From positions 25,159 to 89,158 of the forward strand of contig JAFUFB010000009.1 in assembly GCA_017470145.1 (NCBI GenBank): a DNA stretch of 64,000 bases, given 5' to 3'. The position numbers and the translations under genes are program-made. The notes beneath the pieces are model-generated. The model was not told the origin of the DNA. It made no database searches and worked only from the letters and a program-made list of their open reading frames with translations. The stretch is from Clostridia bacterium (GTDB taxonomy: Bacteria; Bacillota; Clostridia; Christensenellales; Aristaeellaceae). This document shows positions 45,049 to 54,120 of this stretch, piece by piece; within the stretch, counting starts at the first letter, position 1, and every line of letters begins with the position of its first letter.

Positions 45049-46181
45049 GCCTCCCCCTCCTTCAGCTTCCGCATCAGCCGGGCCGCCAGCTCCCGCTGCA
45101 CTTCGTTCATGGGCTGCCCATTCTGCTTCTCATAGAATTCTGTAAACAGCCCCAGTTCATCCTTCTGCTCCCGATCCTCCGCCTCTTCCAGCAGCGCGGC
45201 GCTGCGGGTTCGCAGGTTATCATAGTCCAATTTCATCAGATTGGGATACACCGTTCGTAATCGGGCCATGGCGTCGGGCACGTCTTCCTCGTCCGTCAAA
45301 ATCACGTGCAGATAATCCTCCCGCTGGGTCCCCTCGTAATTCCGCCGCAGCGTCAATTCATCGTAGGTGCCCCGAATCTCCCGCAGATCTCGCCGGGGCC
45401 GCAGGGGAACCGTCCGAATTTGCAAATTCCCCTTTTTCCCCAGCTCCACCACCGTAACGGATTTTTCGTGGTTCCGCTCGGAGAAGGAGTATTTCAGCGG
45501 TGTGCCACAGTACCGAATCCGGGGGCTGCCAATGTTCTGAGGGCCGTGGATATGCCCCAGAGCGACGTAATCAAAATCCGCGAACACCGCCGCGTCCACG
45601 TTGTCCGTCCCGCCTACGGAGATTTCCTCCGAGTCGGACCGGGCGGCCCCGGTCACGAACTGATGGGTCACCAGGATGTTCCGCTCCGCTGGATTCACCC
45701 GCATTTCCTCCACCGCCACCTGAATCGCGTCGGTATAGGAGCTGATCTCCCTCTTCGGAAAGGCGGCTCGCACATGGGCCGGCTTCAAATAGGGCAAAAG
45801 GTATATATGCACCGGGCCATAGGCATCCTCCAGGGACAGGGGAACAACCCGGCCATCGTACACCGGGGATAGATGGATTCCGCTATGGGACATCAGGCGC
45901 CCGCCGAAGGCGATCCGCTCCGCGGAATCGTGATTCCCGCTGATGACGAACACCTGCAGCCGCCGCCGGGCCAGGCTCACCAGGAAATCATCGAAAAGAT
46001 GGACCGCCTCCGCCGGCGGCACCGGCTTATCATAGACATCCCCCGCGATGAGGACGCCTGCCGGTGCTTCCTGATCGATGATGCCAAGAATCTCTTTGAG
46101 AATATATTCCTGATCCTCCAGCATGGAGAATTCATTCACTCTTTTCCCCAGATGCAGATCGGACAGATGGATCAGCTTCAT
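45045..46181 (-). CDS. sbcD: Nuclease SbcCD subunit D
   Basis: A 378-residue Mre11-like nuclease subunit. The phosphoesterase motifs DLHLG, GDVYDKP, GNHDS, HQFVTG and GHIHGPQ coordinate two manganese ions; the C-terminal capping region binds SbcC. The start at 46181 is selected by aaaggagcggccgggg; an upstream extension of the frame overlaps a palindromic repeat. It is the first gene of sbcDC. Confidence 0.97.
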   Translation of the reverse strand: MKLIHLSDLHLGKRVNEFSMLEDQEYILKEILGIIDQEAPAGVLIAGDVYDKPVPPAEAVHLFDDFLVSLARRRLQVFVISGNHDSAERIAFGGRLMSHSGIHLSPVYDGRVVPLSLEDAYGPVHIYLLPYLKPAHVRAAFPKREISSYTDAIQVAVEEMRVNPAERNILVTHQFVTGAARSDSEEISVGGTDNVDAAVFADFDYVALGHIHGPQNIGSPRIRYCGTPLKYSFSERNHEKSVTVVELGKKGNLQIRTVPLRPRRDLREIRGTYDELTLRRNYEGTQREDYLHVILTDEEDVPDAMARLRTVYPNLMKLDYDNLRTRSAALLEEAEDREQKDELGLFTEFYEKQNGQPMNEVQRELAARLMRKLKEGEA

Positions 46182-46265
46182 CCCCGGCCGCTCCTTTCGC
46201 TCCATTTCGGGCCATATTTTACCATGGATTCCCCGCGAAAACAATTGGTGCAAGCAAAGGAAAAA

Positions 46266-46339
46266 GCTCCCCGCGAAGCGGGGGAGCGAGAAAATCCTCA
46301 TAAAATCTTGAAAGAAACACCCCCGCGGAGCGGGGGTGT
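46266..46339. repeat. Two dispersed palindromes between hppA and sbcD
   Basis: GCTCCCCGC-gaa-GCGGGG(g)AGC (46266-46287) and ACACCCCCGC-gga-GCGGGGGTGT (46317-46339) lie 30 bases apart. The second is followed on the minus strand by TTCTTTC and serves as the hppA terminator. Confidence 0.8.
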
Positions 46340-46367
46340 GGAAAACCGAGGAAAGCCTTGAAAAAGC

Positions 46368-48500
46368 TTAGTGGATCAGGGTGATGTTCCGGAATAGGCT
46401 CACCAGGGTATTGGCCACGGTGGACATGGTCTTGATGAAGATATCCAGCGCAACGCCAACCACGTCCTTGCGGGTGTCGCCCACGGTGTCGCCGGTGACG
46501 GCTGCCTTGTGGGCCGCGGAACCCTTGCCATGGCCCTTCAGAGCGCCGGACTCAATATACTTCTTGGCGTTGTCGAAGGCGCCGCCGGAGTTGCCCATGA
46601 AGATGGCCCGGGGAATCGCCACGATGGTGGCGCCAATCAGGATGCCGCCCACGAATTCCACGCCGAAGACGAAGCCGCCGATGACCGGGATGACCATGGC
46701 CAGCACGGAGGGCACCAGCATCTTGCGCAGAGCTTCCTTCGCGGCCAGCTGGATCATGCGGTTGTAGTCCGGAGTCTTCTTGCCGGCCAGCACTTCGGGG
46801 GTCAGCTGCTTGTCGCCCTCGTCCGCCATCAGCTTGGCAGAATCAATGGTGTTATCCGTCAGCATGGCGGCAAAATATTCCACCAGGGCGCCGCCGATGA
46901 TGGCGCCGGCCACCACCACGAAGCTGGCGATGTTCAGATCCGGCGCGCCGGAGGAATAGGAGCCAACATAGGAAACGATCAAGCTCACCGTGGCGAAGGC
47001 AGCGGAGCCGATGGCGAATCCCTTGCCCACGGCCGCGGTGGTGTTGCCCACGGCGTCCAGCTTGTCGGTAATGGTCCGCACATCATGGGGCAGATGGCAG
47101 CTTTCCGCCAAGCCGCCCGCGTTATCCGCGATGGGGCCAAAGGCGTCGATGGAAACCGTCGCGCCTACGAAGGCCAGCATGCCCAGGGCCGCCAGAGCCA
47201 CGCCATAGATGCCAGCAATCTTGCCGGAGACGAACAGGGCCAGGCCGATGACCAGCACGGGCAGCAGCACGCTGCGGGAACCCACGGCGTCGCCCTTGGT
47301 GACGACGAAGGCTTCCCCTTCGGGAGCCATCTCCGCCAGGGTGCGGGTGGGCTTATACTCGGTGGAAGTGTAATACTCAGTGATGGAACCAATAGCCACG
47401 CCGCTGGCGATGCCCAGCACGGCACAGATCCAGGGGCTGATCCAGCCGGCCACCCAGCCCAGGGTGTCCTTCAGCACGGCGCCGTCCACGCCCCGGAAGA
47501 CGATCAGGGCGCCGAAGAGCCCCAGCACCAGCGTCAGCCCGGCGGAGATCCAAGTGGCCAGGTTCAGCTCCCGGGAGGGGTTATCCCCCATCTTCTTTAC
47601 CGCAGCGTACACCAGGCCCAGCAAGCAGCCCAGCAGACCCAGACCCGCCAGCGCCACGGGATAAATAGTCAGCGCCTGGAACAGGCTGTCCTCCAGCACG
47701 CCGGCATGCTGATTGAACAGCACCACCGCGATCATCAGCGCGGCGGCCACGGTAGCCACGAAGCTCTCCAGCAGGTCGGAGCAGTTGCCGGCAATGTCGT
47801 TCACGTTGTCGCCGATAAAGTCCGCGATCACATTGGGCACACGGCTGTCATCCTCAGGCAGGTCGTTCCGGACCTTGGCCAGGATGTCGGCGGAGATGTC
47901 CGCCGCCTTGGTGTAGTTGCCGCCCGCCACACGGTTGAACATGGCCACGAGGGAGCAGCCCAGGCTGTAGGTGGACACATGCATAATGGTGGGGTTGATG
48001 CCCTGCAGGGTGGTGAGAATGCCGCCGCCCACCGCGTCGGGCTTCACATTGCCGAAAATCAGCAGCACCAGCACCAGGCCCAGCAGGCCGAAGGCCTGGA
48101 CGCTGAGGCCGGAGATGGAGCCGCCGCACAGGGCCACCTTCACGGTTTCGCCAATGGACATGCTCTCCCGGGCCTTATTGGCCGTGCGCACGTTGGCGTA
48201 AGTAGCGCTGCGCATGCCCAACACGCACACGATGGAACTCATCAGGGAACCCATCAGGAAAGTGATGCCGCTGGTGCGCTCCACAAACAGGCTGAAGACA
48301 ATAGCCAGCACCGCCACGACGATGGCGATGGTCCGATATTCCGTCTTCATGAAGGTATTGGCGCCGCTGCGGATAATGCCCGCCATCTCCACCATTTCCG
48401 GCGTGCCTTCCGGCATCTTTTTGATCCGGCCATAGTTCCAGAAGACGTAGCAGATCGTAGCGGCAATCACAACCAGGGTAATGATATACCAGGCTAACAT
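46368..48500 (-). CDS. hppA: Membrane-bound K+-dependent pyrophosphatase
   Basis: A 710-residue V-type pyrophosphatase with about 16 helices that couples pyrophosphate hydrolysis to outward pumping of protons or sodium. Diagnostic sequences are GGNYTKAADISADILAKV (near 200), DDSRVPNVIADFIGDNVNDIAG (near 225) and GNTTAAVGKGFAIGSAA (near 485). Alanine in GNTTAA, where potassium-independent enzymes have lysine, marks the potassium-dependent class. Whether Na+ or H+ is pumped cannot be settled by eye. The start at 48500 follows gggagg; the frame continues upstream but overlaps the promoter. Monocistronic. Confidence 0.95.
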   Translation of the reverse strand: MLAWYIITLVVIAATICYVFWNYGRIKKMPEGTPEMVEMAGIIRSGANTFMKTEYRTIAIVVAVLAIVFSLFVERTSGITFLMGSLMSSIVCVLGMRSATYANVRTANKARESMSIGETVKVALCGGSISGLSVQAFGLLGLVLVLLIFGNVKPDAVGGGILTTLQGINPTIMHVSTYSLGCSLVAMFNRVAGGNYTKAADISADILAKVRNDLPEDDSRVPNVIADFIGDNVNDIAGNCSDLLESFVATVAAALMIAVVLFNQHAGVLEDSLFQALTIYPVALAGLGLLGCLLGLVYAAVKKMGDNPSRELNLATWISAGLTLVLGLFGALIVFRGVDGAVLKDTLGWVAGWISPWICAVLGIASGVAIGSITEYYTSTEYKPTRTLAEMAPEGEAFVVTKGDAVGSRSVLLPVLVIGLALFVSGKIAGIYGVALAALGMLAFVGATVSIDAFGPIADNAGGLAESCHLPHDVRTITDKLDAVGNTTAAVGKGFAIGSAAFATVSLIVSYVGSYSSGAPDLNIASFVVVAGAIIGGALVEYFAAMLTDNTIDSAKLMADEGDKQLTPEVLAGKKTPDYNRMIQLAAKEALRKMLVPSVLAMVIPVIGGFVFGVEFVGGILIGATIVAIPRAIFMGNSGGAFDNAKKYIESGALKGHGKGSAAHKAAVTGDTVGDTRKDVVGVALDIFIKTMSTVANTLVSLFRNITLIH

Positions 48501-48593
48501 AGAGAAAAACCTCCCCCTCTCCCTCCTCCGGGAGCATATAATTTGATCGATCCCCGCCCCTACTGATTTTAATAGGAAGCGAAAAACATGGTT

Positions 48594-48623
48594 ATTGTAT
48601 CCTATTCCTGTCCTCTCCGTCAA
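48594..48623 (-). promoter_or_regulatory. hppA promoter
   Basis: Minus-strand TTGACG (48618-48623), 18-base spacer, TACAAT (48594-48599), start near 48587 and a leader of about 85 bases. Confidence 0.75.
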
Positions 48624-48682
48624 TGGACATTCCGGGATTTTCGGGCCATGGCCCAGTTAGTTTTTTATCAAACGTTTTTTTG

Positions 48683-48711
48683 TTGATTTCTGCCCAAAAA
48701 TTCGATAGAAT
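48683..48711 (+). promoter_or_regulatory. uxuB promoter
   Basis: TTGATT (48683-48688), 17-base spacer, TAGAAT (48706-48711), about 30 bases before the uxuB start. Confidence 0.75.
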
Positions 48712-48747
48712 AGACCCATCAAAAATCTTCCGCAGGAGGAACAACAT

Positions 48748-50343
48748 ATGCTGTCTTTAAACGAAAAAGGACTCCAAAACCCCCAGGAATGGCAGGACAA
48801 GGGGTATACCCTTCCCGCCTTTGACCGGGCCAGGATGATCGCTCGCACGACAGAAGCCCCCGCCTGGGTGCATTTTGGCGCGGGCAACATCTTTCGCGCC
48901 TTCCAATGCGCCGGGATGCAGAAGCTGCTGAACGAGGGCAAAGCCGAGACCGGCATCATCGCCGTGGAAGGCTTCGATTACGAAATCGTGGAAAAAGGTT
49001 ATCGTCCCAATGATAACTACACCCTGCTGGTGACGCTGAAGGCGGACGGAAAGGTGGAAAAGACAGTCATCGGCTCCATCGCCGAGTCCTGCATTCTGGA
49101 CAGCGGCAACGCCGCGGAGTTTGACCATCTGAAGGCCATCTTCTCCGCCCCCTCCCTGCAGCTGGCCTCCTTTACCATTACGGAGAAGGGCTATGCCGTT
49201 CGGGACGCTCAGGGCAACATCGCCCCCGCCATCGCTCAGGATTTGGCTGCCGGTCCCCAGGCCCCGAACAGCTATCTGGGCAAGGTAGCTTCCCTGCTGT
49301 ATGCCCGGTATCAGGCCGGCCAGCTGCCCATCGCCCTGGTCAGTATGGACAACTGCTCCCACAACGGAGAAAAGTTGTTCCAGGCTATCCATACCTTCGC
49401 CGAAGGCTGGAAGGACGCAGGCTTCCTGGCCTATGTGTCCGATCCCGCCAAGGTCTCCTTCCCCTGGACCATGATCGACAAGATCACCCCCCGGCCCGAT
49501 GCCTCCGTGGAGGCCATGCTGCGGGCAGACGGGCTGCAAGGGCTGGATCCGGTGGTGACTTCCAAGCATACCTACATCGCCCCCTTCGTCAACGCGGAGG
49601 AGAGCGAATATCTGGTCATTGAGGACGCCTTCCCCAATGGCCGCCCGGCCCTGGAGGCGGCGGGCTTCCTGTTTACGGATCGGGAAACCGTCAACAAGGT
49701 GGAGCGCATGAAGGTGACCACCTGCCTGAACCCCCTGCACACCGCCCTGGCGGTGTATGGCTGCCTGCTGGGCTATACCCGCATCAGCGATGAAATGAAG
49801 GACGCGGATCTGGTGCGCCTGATTCAGACCATCGGCTATCAGGAAGGCCTGCCCGTGGTGACGGATCCCGGTGTCATCAGTCCCAAGGAGTTTATCGACA
49901 CGGTGGTGGGCGTGCGCCTGCCCAATCCCTTTATGCCCGACACGCCCCAGCGTATCGCCTGCGACACCAGTCAAAAGGTGCCGATTCGCTTTGGCGAAAC
50001 CATCAAGAGCTATTTGGCGGATCCCTCTCGGGATATCGACTCCCTGAAGGCCATCCCTCTGGCCATCGCCGGCTGGCTGCGGTATCTGCTGGGGGTGGAT
50101 GACGAAGGGCAGCCCTTCGAGATCAGCCCGGATCCCCTGCTGCCCCGGTTGCAGGAAGCTCTCTCCGGCGTGGAGCTGGGTAATCCGGCCTCCGCAGAGG
50201 GCAAGCTGGATGCCCTGCTGGCGGATGCTACCCTCTTCGCCACCGACCTGACCAAGACCCCTCTGGCCGACAAAATCAAGGCCGATTTCAAGGCCATGCT
50301 GGCCGGCCCCGGAGCGGTCCGGAAGGCGCTACAGTCTCTATAA
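48748..50343 (+). CDS. uxuB: Fructuronate reductase (mannitol dehydrogenase family)
   Basis: A 531-residue long-chain polyol dehydrogenase. The NAD-binding motif is VHFGAGNIFRAF (41-52); the catalytic segment KVERMKVTTCLNPLHTALA (near 315-330) has the conserved Lys, Asn and His. Members reduce fructuronate to mannonate (UxuB), tagaturonate to altronate (UxaB) or oxidise mannitol. Glucuronate isomerase and alpha-glucuronidase elsewhere in the window favour UxuB, but the family alone does not prove it. The start follows gcaggagg. Monocistronic with its own promoter and terminator; no uxuA is present here. Confidence 0.85.
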   Translation: MLSLNEKGLQNPQEWQDKGYTLPAFDRARMIARTTEAPAWVHFGAGNIFRAFQCAGMQKLLNEGKAETGIIAVEGFDYEIVEKGYRPNDNYTLLVTLKADGKVEKTVIGSIAESCILDSGNAAEFDHLKAIFSAPSLQLASFTITEKGYAVRDAQGNIAPAIAQDLAAGPQAPNSYLGKVASLLYARYQAGQLPIALVSMDNCSHNGEKLFQAIHTFAEGWKDAGFLAYVSDPAKVSFPWTMIDKITPRPDASVEAMLRADGLQGLDPVVTSKHTYIAPFVNAEESEYLVIEDAFPNGRPALEAAGFLFTDRETVNKVERMKVTTCLNPLHTALAVYGCLLGYTRISDEMKDADLVRLIQTIGYQEGLPVVTDPGVISPKEFIDTVVGVRLPNPFMPDTPQRIACDTSQKVPIRFGETIKSYLADPSRDIDSLKAIPLAIAGWLRYLLGVDDEGQPFEISPDPLLPRLQEALSGVELGNPASAEGKLDALLADATLFATDLTKTPLADKIKADFKAMLAGPGAVRKALQSL

Positions 50344-50350
50344 TGAAAAG

Positions 50351-50380
50351 CAGCCGGCTGTCAAGCCGGCTGTTTTTTTT
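50351..50380 (+). terminator. uxuB terminator
   Basis: CAGCCGGCT-tgtca-AGCCGGCTG region followed by eight T. The T-run touches the stop codon of the convergent DUF1292 gene, so the two units end on each other. Confidence 0.9.
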
Positions 50381-50681
50381 ATTCTTCCTCGGAATCCACC
50401 AGGGTCAGGAAGTACTCGAAGGCCTCGTCCGCCTCGTCGTTGTCTACGGAGACGTAGGAGTCATTGCCATCCTCGTCCGTGACAATCTTCAGGATAAACA
50501 CCTCTACAGACTCCGGATCGTCCTCCTCAATGGGATCCGCCACCGCCAGGTACTGATTGTCGTTCAGCTCAAAGGAACCCAACAGCTCAAAGGTCTGGGG
50601 CTCTCCCTCCTCGTCGATCAGCTCAATCAGGTCATTCTCTTCTTCCAGATTTTCATCCAGGTTCTCAAAATCTTCCGCCAT
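50379..50681 (-). CDS. DUF1292 family protein (YrzB-like)
   Basis: A 100-residue, very acidic protein of the DUF1292 family, about 40 percent Asp and Glu. Family pattern: ENDLIELIDEEGEPQTFELLGSFEL-type start, YLAVADP in the middle and EAFEYFL near the end. Function is unknown. It follows ruvX by a few bases behind aaggagaa, the same order (yrrK-yrzB) as in B. subtilis and most Bacillota, usually downstream of the IreB gene, which is missing here. Confidence 0.9.
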   Translation of the reverse strand: MAEDFENLDENLEEENDLIELIDEEGEPQTFELLGSFELNDNQYLAVADPIEEDDPESVEVFILKIVTDEDGNDSYVSVDNDEADEAFEYFLTLVDSEEE

Positions 50682-50686
50682 GTGTT

Positions 50687-51109
50687 TTATTCTCCTTTCC
50701 TGTTTTCATCCAGCCACTGCTGCAAAATCACCGCCGCGGCTACTTTATCCACGTTCTGTTTCCGTTCCAGCCGGCCCATGCCATCCTCCAGCAGGGCCTC
50801 CTCCGCCGTCACGGTGGTCAGTCGCTCGTCCTGAAAGCACACCCGCAGGCCATGCTTTTCCGCCTGGGCGCAGAATTCCCGAACCTTCCTGGCCTGAAAG
50901 CCTTCGGTTCCGTCCATGTTCAGCGGCAGGCCAGAGAGGATTTCATCGGTTTCGAACCGATCGCAAATCTCCTTGATCCTTCGCCAATCCGGCCCCCAGC
51001 CCACCCGGTGGATCACCTCCACCGGTGTGGCAATGGTGCGGGTGGGGTCGGAGGCCGCGACGCCGACGCGAACGTCCCCCACATCCAAACAAACGATTCT
51101 TTTCATCAT
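50687..51109 (-). CDS. ruvX: Holliday junction resolvase-like protein RuvX/YqgF
   Basis: A 140-residue RNase H-fold nuclease needed for 16S rRNA 5' processing and possibly Holliday junction resolution. Motifs: LDVGDVRVGVAASDP with the first catalytic Asp, CFQDERLTT with Glu, and NVDKVAAAVILQQWL with the last Asp. The N-terminus starts with two methionines (51109 or 51106); there is no visible ribosome-binding site, and the frame continues upstream without one either. It pairs with the DUF1292 gene downstream. Confidence 0.92.
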   Translation of the reverse strand: MMKRIVCLDVGDVRVGVAASDPTRTIATPVEVIHRVGWGPDWRRIKEICDRFETDEILSGLPLNMDGTEGFQARKVREFCAQAEKHGLRVCFQDERLTTVTAEEALLEDGMGRLERKQNVDKVAAAVILQQWLDENRKGE

Positions 51110-51156
51110 GTAATCACAAATTAATAGGCAAAGCAATGCATAAATTTATTTTTCTC

Positions 51157-51230
51157 GCTCCCCCGCTCCGCGGGGGAGCTTCAATCAACTGTTGAAACTA
51201 TTTCAGGGAGGCTTTTCAGCCTCCCTGAAA
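51157..51230 (-). terminator. pnp terminator and dispersed palindrome
   Basis: TTTCAGGGAGGCT-gaaa-AGCCTCCCTGAAA (51201-51230) directly follows pnp. GCTCCCCCGC-tcc-GCGGGGGAGC (51157-51179) follows, with GAGAAAAATAAATT on the minus strand. The stretch 51110-51156 before ruvX is AT-rich and may hold its promoter. Confidence 0.8.
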
Positions 51231-51240
51231 ATCAGCATTT

Positions 51241-53394
51241 TTAGTGACTATCCCGACGGGGCGGACGGCGGCTGCCGCCATTGTCTCTCCGGGCCGGCGC
51301 GGTGTTCTCGTAGACGATATCATTACGGATCAGGTTGATCCGGCCCTGAGCGTCGATCTCATTGACCTTCACTTCCAGCTCGTCCCCGATGTTGACCACA
51401 TCCTCCACCTTCTCCACCCGGTGATTTTCCAGCTTGGAGATGTGGATCATGCCATCCTTGCCGGGGGCCAGCTCTACAAAGGCGCCGAAGTTCATGATGC
51501 GAACCACCTTGCCGGTGAACACATCGCCCACTTCGATATCCTTCGCGATGCCCTCGATGATCTTCTTCGCCTTGGCGGCGGCTTCGGAATCGGCGGTGGA
51601 TATGAACACGCGGCCATCGTCCTCGATGTCGATCTTGACGCCGGTTTCCTCAATGATCTTGTTGATCATCTTTCCGCCAGGCCCGATGACTTCGCGGATC
51701 TTCTCCGGATTGATGGTGAAGTTGATGATCTTTGGCGCGTAGGGGCTCATTTCATCCCTGGGCTGACTCAAGGTCTCCAGCATGATCTTCAGGATGTGCA
51801 GCCGTCCCTGCAGAGCCTGGGCCAGAGCCTTCTGCAGAATCGCCCGGTTGATGCCGGCGATCTTGATGTCCATCTGCAGCGCGGTGATGCCGTTCATGGA
51901 GCCGGCCACCTTGAAGTCCATATCGCCCAGGAAGTCTTCCAAGCCCTGGATGTCCGTCAGCACGGCCAGCTTGCCGCTTTCCTGATCGGTAATCAGACCC
52001 ATGGCCACGCCGGCTACCGGCGCGCTGATGGGCACGCCCGCGTCCATCAGGCTCAGGGTGCTGCCGCACACGGAAGCCATGGAGCTGGAGCCGTTGGAGC
52101 TCAGAATTTCGCTGACCAGGCGCATGGCATAGGGGAACTCCTCCTCGGAGGGGATCACCGGCAGCAGCGCGCGCTCCGCCAGGGCGCCATGGCCGATTTC
52201 CCGGCGGCCAGGGCTCTTCATGCGGCCCGCTTCGCCCGTGGCGTACGGGGGCATATTATACTGATGAATGTAGCGCTTGAAGGTTTCGCTGGTGCTCAGC
52301 CCATCCAGGGTCTGGCCCTCGGAGACCATGCCCAGAGTGGTCACGGTCAGGGCCTGAGTCTGCCCGCGGGTGAAGATGGCGGAGCCATGGGTCCGGGGCA
52401 GCACGCCCACGTCGCACCAGATGGGCCGAATCTCGGTCACCTGGCGGCCATCGGGCCGGATGCCCTCGTTCAGGATCTTGGCCCGCATGACTTCCTTGTT
52501 CAGGTAGTACAGCGCGTCCTCAATCTCACTCTCCCGCTCGGGGAACTGCTCGCTCAGGGCGGCGATGGTCTCTTCCTTGACCTGGGCCTCCCGGGCCTGC
52601 CGCTCCTTGCGCTCGAAGGTCTCGTAGACCCACTTGCACTTTTCCAGCGCAAATTCCCGCACGGCGGCCTTTACATCGTCGCCAGTGGTAATCAGCGGAA
52701 CAACCTTCTTTTCCTTGCCGATTTCAGCAACGATCTGCTTCTGGAAGGCCACCAGCTTCTTGATCTCCTCATGACCGAAGAGGATCGCGTCCAGCATGGT
52801 ATCCTCGCTCAGCTCGTTGGCGCCAGCTTCCACCATCATGATGGCTTCTTCCGTGCCCGCCACATACAGGCTCAGATCGCTGGCCGCGCGCTGGGCTTCA
52901 TCGGGGCAGATGACGAATTTCCCGTCCACCCGGCCGACCAGCACCGCGCCGGTGGGGCCATTCCACGGGATGTCGGACACCGCCAGGGCGATGGAGGAAC
53001 CGATCATGGCCGGGATTTCCGGCGGCACATCCTGCTCCACGCTCAGGATGGTTACCACTACCTGGACGTCGTTGCGCATGCCCTTGTTGAACAGGGGGCG
53101 CAGGGGCCGGTCGATCAGCCGGCAGGTCAAGGTCGCCTTATCGGTGGGGCGGCCTTCCCGCTTGATGAATCCGCCGGGAATCTTACCGACGGAGTACTGC
53201 TTCTCTTCCACATCCACGGCCAAGGGGAAGAAATCCACGCCCTCGCGGGGGGTGGGAGCCATGGTGGCGTTCACCATGACAACGGTGTCGCCCAGGTGCA
53301 CCCAGACGGAGCCGTTGGCCTGTTCACAGTACCGGCCGAATTCCAGCGTCAGCTTTTTTCCGGCCAGATCCATGGAAAAGCATTTTGAATCCAT
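51241..53394 (-). CDS. pnp: Polyribonucleotide nucleotidyltransferase
   Basis: A 717-residue 3'-5' phosphorolytic RNA exonuclease, the core of the degradosome. Two RNase PH domains (the second with the catalytic site around [20 protein letters not shown]), an all-helical linker, a KH domain ([20 protein letters not shown]) and an S1 domain ([20 protein letters not shown]) are in the normal order, with a short Arg-rich tail. The start at 53394 follows aaaggagag. It lies downstream of rpsO in the classical order, with a terminator between. Confidence 0.98.
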   Translation of the reverse strand: MDSKCFSMDLAGKKLTLEFGRYCEQANGSVWVHLGDTVVMVNATMAPTPREGVDFFPLAVDVEEKQYSVGKIPGGFIKREGRPTDKATLTCRLIDRPLRPLFNKGMRNDVQVVVTILSVEQDVPPEIPAMIGSSIALAVSDIPWNGPTGAVLVGRVDGKFVICPDEAQRAASDLSLYVAGTEEAIMMVEAGANELSEDTMLDAILFGHEEIKKLVAFQKQIVAEIGKEKKVVPLITTGDDVKAAVREFALEKCKWVYETFERKERQAREAQVKEETIAALSEQFPERESEIEDALYYLNKEVMRAKILNEGIRPDGRQVTEIRPIWCDVGVLPRTHGSAIFTRGQTQALTVTTLGMVSEGQTLDGLSTSETFKRYIHQYNMPPYATGEAGRMKSPGRREIGHGALAERALLPVIPSEEEFPYAMRLVSEILSSNGSSSMASVCGSTLSLMDAGVPISAPVAGVAMGLITDQESGKLAVLTDIQGLEDFLGDMDFKVAGSMNGITALQMDIKIAGINRAILQKALAQALQGRLHILKIMLETLSQPRDEMSPYAPKIINFTINPEKIREVIGPGGKMINKIIEETGVKIDIEDDGRVFISTADSEAAAKAKKIIEGIAKDIEVGDVFTGKVVRIMNFGAFVELAPGKDGMIHISKLENHRVEKVEDVVNIGDELEVKVNEIDAQGRINLIRNDIVYENTAPARRDNGGSRRPPRRDSH

Positions 53395-53534
53395 TCTCTC
53401 TCTCCTTTTCTTTCTCGGAGGCCGCCGTATGCTATCATATGAAAACCCCACTCCCTGGGATTTTCAAGGGATAACACACGACCCTCCGTTTTCCCTCTCC
53501 CGCTCCTCTCCGATGGCGCGGGGCTTGCTTTTTG

Positions 53535-53567
53535 AAAAAGCCGCCGGAAGTCTCCCCTTCCGGCGGC
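53535..53567 (-). terminator. rpsO terminator / rpsO-pnp attenuator
   Basis: GCCGCCGGAAG-gggagac-CTTCCGGCGGC region followed by TTTTTC on the minus strand, between rpsO and pnp. Confidence 0.88.
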
Positions 53568-53616
53568 ATATTTCCTTGCTCTTTCCGGGACCCGAATGAA
53601 AACCTTTGTCCGGCGA

Positions 53617-53871
53617 TTACTTACGCAGGTTCAGCCGGGCGATCAGGGAACGATAGCGCTCGATATCGGTCTTCTTCAGGTACTCCAGCATGTTGCGGCG
53701 ACGGCCAACCATCAGCAGCAGGCCGCGATTGGAATGATGGTCATTCTTGTTCGCCTTCAGATGCTCGTTCAGGTGATTGATGCGATCGGTCAGCAACGCG
53801 ATCTGCACTTCGGGGGAACCGGTGTCGCCTTCATGCTGAGCATAGGCGGCGATGATTTCAGCTTTGGTCAT
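53617..53871 (-). CDS. rpsO: 30S ribosomal protein S15
   Basis: An 84-residue primary rRNA-binding protein of the small subunit. [38 protein letters not shown] and [12 protein letters not shown] are diagnostic. The start at 53871 is preferred: aaaggagg lies 11 bases upstream, whereas the alternative ATG three codons earlier is only two bases from that site. Followed by pnp in the conserved order. Confidence 0.97.
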   Translation of the reverse strand: MTKAEIIAAYAQHEGDTGSPEVQIALLTDRINHLNEHLKANKNDHHSNRGLLLMVGRRRNMLEYLKKTDIERYRSLIARLNLRK

Positions 53872-53979
53872 GTTCTTCATGTCCTCCTTTATTTTCTCGG
53901 GATTCCAATCGCCGCGAGCCCGGAGCGCCGTCGGAGAAGTCGGACGCCTGCGCGCGCGGTTCATTTGAACCCAAGGCGT

Positions 53980-54008
53980 ATAATATCAAATTTTGTCCCT
54001 TTTGTAAA
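53980..54008 (-). promoter_or_regulatory. rpsO promoter
   Basis: Minus-strand TTTACA (54003-54008), 17-base spacer, TATTAT (53980-53985), giving a GC-rich leader of about 100 bases. S15 often regulates its own leader in other bacteria; nothing specific can be read here. Confidence 0.75.
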
Positions 54009-54120
54009 CAGCATTCTTTTCTTTTTTCCGGTGTCTTTCCGCGTACAAGGCGTAATCCAGCACCTCGTGCCCTTGCTCGTTGCAGCTTCTTCCCGCATGG
54101 GCGCCAAAACCCACCGATTC

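Noticed and set aside
46509-48497. Long open frame opposite hppA (and a similar one opposite pnp at 51244-53388)
   Set aside because: Shadow frames of GC-rich genes with Gly/His/Gln-rich translations and no recognisable domain.
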